Under the pieces are notes generated by a model. It saw only the letters and a list, made by a program, of their open reading frames with translations. It was not told the origin of the DNA and did not search any database. This document shows, piece by piece, positions 8,578 through 11,947 of a stretch of DNA of 11,947 nucleotides. The DNA lies in assembly GCA_000697335.1 (NCBI GenBank), contig JNEM01009742.1, positions 1-11,947 of the forward strand, given 5' to 3'. Source of the DNA: Conidiobolus incongruus B7586. Lineage: Eukaryota > Entomophthoromycota > Entomophthoromycetes > Entomophthorales > Conidiobolaceae. How positions within the stretch are numbered: the first letter of the stretch is position 1; each line of letters opens with the position of its first letter. The position numbers and the translations under genes are program-made.

Positions 8578-10931
8578 TTTATTTATATATAAATATATTA
8601 ATTGTTATCAATAATACAAAAAATAACTATGGTAAAATTCTCAAAATAAAATACAATATTTAAAATATATTATATAAAATTAAACAATTATAATATATTT
8701 AATACTTTGTGTTATTATTAATTATATTATTCCATATTTCTTGTAATTATTATAGATTAAAATATTTTCCATTTAGGACTGAAATTTCAAAAATTATTTA
8801 AAATTATTTATAGGAATTTTGTTCTTATAATTAAATTTTTTAATTATACAAATCTACTATAATATATAGGTTATGATTTAATAAATATACTAAATATAAA
8901 AGTTGTTTTAAAATAATATTATATAGAAAACACTTTATAGTTCAGTTTTTTATATTTTATAAATTTTTTCCAATATAATAAATATATTTAATTTTCATTA
9001 TATTATTAATTAAATATTTATTTATATAAAACATATTATATAAAGAAATAATTTAATTTTCTATAAAAAGTCAAATATAATTTAATTAAAATAATATATA
9101 ATAGTTAATTTTTGCTTTTAAATAAAATTTTATTTAATATATTATAAATAAAATTATTTTTATTTAAAATATTAAATATTGATATAATTTATTAAACCAA
9201 TTAATTAAAGCCAAAATATAAAGAGAGTTTTTGAAAAGGATTAAATAATAATCTAATTATTTAATAGTCAATTTATTATAAAAATTTATATTTCTTGACT
9301 ATATATTAATTTACAAAAATGATTCATAAAATCAAAATCACTTATATTTCTATTAATAACTTTATTATTTAATAAAATAAACTTAAATTAAATAATTAAA
9401 AATATAAATATTTATTAATAATATAAATCATTAGATGATGATATTTTATTATTAATTTGTTAAGATATCAACTATCAAGTTTTACTTAAGATATGTTATA
9501 TATTTGTTGGTTTTTGATGATGAAAAAAATTAAAGCTTAATACATCAATTATTAACTTTTTTAACTTATTTAAGTTTATAGGGTATAAAATCATCTACCT
9601 TCTTATATTAAGAAATATTAATCATGCTTTATGTTTCTTGAATATATTGTTAAAATAAGTTTAAATTTTTTATTTAAGATAAAATTTTAATAACTTTTTT
9701 TAACTAATTCTAAAGATATTTAATTAAGTTAAGATTAAGAGTTTAAAAAAGCTACTTTATAACTATTATTTTATTATTCCTAAGTTATTTGGTAATAAAA
9801 GTTATAATAAAGTAGAAGATATTATTTTATTGGAAAATAATATTAGATTTATTTAACTTATAAATTCAATAATTTTTTCAATTTATTGTTTAAAATACTC
9901 TAATATATCTTAATATTAATTCCTTTATTAACTTTATATTGATATTTTTCATTTAAAGAAAATATATATCCTTAAACAATAATTAATTTATTATTATACT
10001 TTTAGGTAAAATTAACATAATAGTTATAAAATAGTTTTATATTTTTTCTAAATATCTAATTTTTTTATTAAATTTACTAAAGTATAATTTTATTTTATTA
10101 TATTAAATAACCTTATTTTAATTAATTTTGGTTTAATATTAATGATGATATATAAACTCCTGTTTAATTTTATAATGGGATTTCTTTAGTTAAAGATATT
10201 TCTTCTTAAAATATAAGTGATATTTATATTAATATAAAGTATATATAATAATATTAATATTAATTAATATTTTTATATAATCTTATAATTTTAGTTTATT
10301 TTTACTATAATATCACATTTGCTTTTATTAATTAATCTATAAATATACTTCTTACCATATTTATCTATAATCTTAATATATTTAAATTCAAGCTTAAATA
10401 CATTTCTAATATTATTTTTAATAATTTAAACTATAATAAATTAACTAACATTTGTAATTTTAATAATATTAAAAGTTGATTTATTTTTTTATAAAGTTGA
10501 TTAATATATAAGTGAATTCTTTTACAAAAAGATTTAAATATAATGATATTAATATAAAAAATTTAATATAATTATAAAATATTATACAAAATAATTGCAA
10601 AAAAAGATATAGTTATATATTGTTAAATATATCACTTTATCTCAAATACCCACAAATTTATAACTTATCTTGGTTAAGTATTAAAGGTTAATATTTTTAC
10701 AAATAATTTCCTAAATATATTAAAATATATTTATTTATTATCAAATAATATACTTTAATTATATATTATAATTCCAAATAGTCTAATATATATAGTTATT
10801 TTAGCTATTAATAAAAATATATATATTTTTGATTTTATGAATTAACTTTATGGATTATATATAAATAATTAGTTATTTTATAAAATATGAAAATTTAAAT
10901 AATATTAATTTATATTAAATTTATAATATTA
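8578..10931. other. Extreme AT desert without recognisable genes
   Basis: A+T is higher here than in the spacers on the left. For example 9116-9180 has no G or C at all, and many lines carry only one or two. Open runs of up to about 44 codons occur (for example about 9524-9655) but contain only residues expected from A/T codons, with no recognisable motif. Short A/T palindromes such as those near 10240-10280 are expected by chance in such DNA. It may be old decayed sequence beside the transposon. Confidence 0.6.
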
Positions 10932-10959
10932 GTGCAGAAATTAAGTAATGGCACAATTT
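10932..10959. repeat. Probable terminal repeat of the mariner-like element
   Basis: A TA dinucleotide at 10930-10931 precedes a segment starting GTGCAGAAATTAAG and continuing to a GCAC. It stands out from the A/T flank and has the form of Tc1/mariner ends, which insert at TA. It lies about 120 bp beyond the transposase stop, a normal distance. GTGC and GCAC inside it are complementary. The opposite end is outside the window, so the inverted partner cannot be checked. Confidence 0.45.
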
Positions 10960-11055
10960 TAAAATTAAAATTAAACAAATAAATTAATAAATAATATATA
11001 AAATTTAATGAATAATATAAAATTAATAGCCTCCTTTATTATTAATAACTCTTTT

Positions 11056-11947
11056 CTATACTTTTGGTAAGCTTCTAATACTTAAAAAACAGTTCTTTTT
11101 ATTAAGGACTGAAATTTGATGTTTCACAAACCAATTTAATTTGTTTGCAGGAATTTTTTTTCCTGCAAGCTGTTTTTTTAATTGTCCAAAACAATTATAA
11201 TCACATGGATTATAATCAGGTGAATATACTAGATGTGGTAACTCCCTCCAATTTTTTTTATATAAAAAATCTTTTACAGCTTTAGCTTTATGTATTTTGC
11301 AATTATCATGCAAAATAATAGGTGTCCTTAATTTATATTGAGAACATCATTTAGAAATTGTTTTATTTAAAAAAGCAATATATAACTTACTATTAATTGA
11401 TTTTCCTTGAGGTATTAAATAAAAAGACTATATACCATTATAATCCATTACAACAATTAACATTTGCTTATATTCAAAGTGCTTATTCATTGGAATTTGT
11501 GGAGGGGATTGATTTGGCTTAACCCAACATCTTGTTTTATTTTTAGGTAAAGGATTATATAAAGGAATCCAAGATTCATCAATTGCAAGTATTTGATGTA
11601 AAAACCTTTGTTTTTGGTTATACCTTAATAAGTTTAGTTTAGCTATAGCTACTCTAGTTTTCTTTTAGGCTTCTGTTAAATTATAAGGTATCCATTTTAC
11701 ATTTTTATTAATTAATCCAAGTTTAAACTTAAGTAAATATAACATGCTTGTATGATTAATATTAAATTGCTTTGATAATTCTCTAGCAGAAATAAAAGGG
11801 TATTTCTTAATATATTTTTTTACTCTATTGGTAAGTGAAAGAGTGACAGTAGAAATTAGTCTTCCAGATTTTGGTAAATTTTGAATAGTGTCCCTTCCAG
11901 CTTTAAAATCACAAATCCAGCAATATATGGTAGTTTTAGATAAAGCA
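11056..11947 (-). pseudogene. Mariner transposase, N-terminus outside window, three in-frame stops
   Basis: One frame runs unshifted from the window edge to a TAG at 11056-11058 (296 sense or stop codons). It begins inside the N-terminal helix-turn-helix region (SKTTIYCWICDFKAGRD, then LPKSGR). Next comes the second HTH (ARELSKQFNINHTSMLYLL) and the linker WIPYNLTEA, equivalent to the WVP..LT motif of mariners. The catalytic core shows IDESW (first Asp, codon 11578-11580), HDN (second, 11305-11307) and SPDYNPCDY (third, 11200-11202). Spacing is 90 and then 34 residues, the DD34D pattern, with LAGKK after it as in Himar1. The enzyme would cut and paste DNA at TA sites in the nucleus. Stops lie at 11665-11667 (TAA), 11428-11430 (TAG) and 11347-11349 (TGA), with no frameshift. 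Each is one C-to-T change from a Gln or Arg codon, and the TAA falls where mariners often have Gln. About 40-50 N-terminal residues are missing by comparison with the 345-residue family norm. Confidence 0.85.

Larger units (their letters stand above)
10932..11947 (-). mobile_element. Mariner-like (IS630/Tc1/mariner, DD34D) DNA transposon, partial
   Basis: The element runs leftward from beyond the right edge to a probable terminal repeat at 10932 beside a TA target. It holds one transposase gene on the - strand. G+C is higher than in the adjacent AT desert, which sharpens the boundary. A full mariner is usually about 1.3 kb, so roughly the first 0.2-0.3 kb lies outside. The coding frame is interrupted, so this copy is probably not autonomous under the standard code. 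Confidence 0.8.

Noticed and set aside
1-11947. CRISPR array, bacterial operon or phage-like organisation
   Set aside because: No regularly spaced direct repeats, no closely packed co-directional genes and no ribosome-binding-site pattern are present.

Overview
The window is about 12 kb of very AT-rich eukaryotic DNA. Long spacers run at roughly 80% A+T or more, and parts of the right half approach 100%. The one clearly intact gene is a single-exon, seven-helix membrane protein of the TMEM198/DUF4203 type at 3696-4418. There is no bacterial operon structure and no Shine-Dalgarno pattern. Spacers exceed 1 kb, decayed gene copies are common, and the right edge holds a mariner-type (DD34D) transposon. 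This suggests a single-celled or otherwise AT-rich eukaryote with a loosely packed genome. I cannot name the lineage: ciliate, anaerobic fungus, amoeba and others remain open. The intact gene spells all five of its Gln residues CAA and has no internal TAA, TAG or TGA, which favours the standard code.

The left and centre (1818-8577) are best read as a tandem family of four TMEM198-like copies, all on the + strand. Their starts lie near 1818, 3696, 5721 and 8166. Copy A (1818-2348) has an open N-terminal half with a signal peptide and an eroded or spliced second half. Copy B (3696-4418) is intact. Copy C (5721-6400) is a hidden pseudogene, split near its middle by an (AT)9 tract. Copy D (8166-8577) is a pseudogene that keeps an RFCSA block identical to copy B. 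The starts are about 1.9, 2.0 and 2.4 kb apart, which fits repeated tandem duplication followed by loss.

Directly in front of copy D lies a sharp G+C-rich island (about 7786-8140, roughly 45% G+C). It has no convincing reading frame and contains many short inverted repeats. In AT-rich genomes such islands are often structured non-coding RNA genes, so this is the most promising unknown in the window. Its length would account for most of the extra distance between copies C and D. A small open frame at 7022-7237 with coding-like composition sits between C and D and is unidentified.

The right part is an AT desert without recognisable genes (8578-10931). It is followed by the 3' end of a mariner-like transposon on the - strand (10932-11947, cut by the window edge). 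Its transposase reads in one continuous frame with all three catalytic aspartates, broken by three stop codons. No CRISPR array, rRNA or tRNA gene was found.
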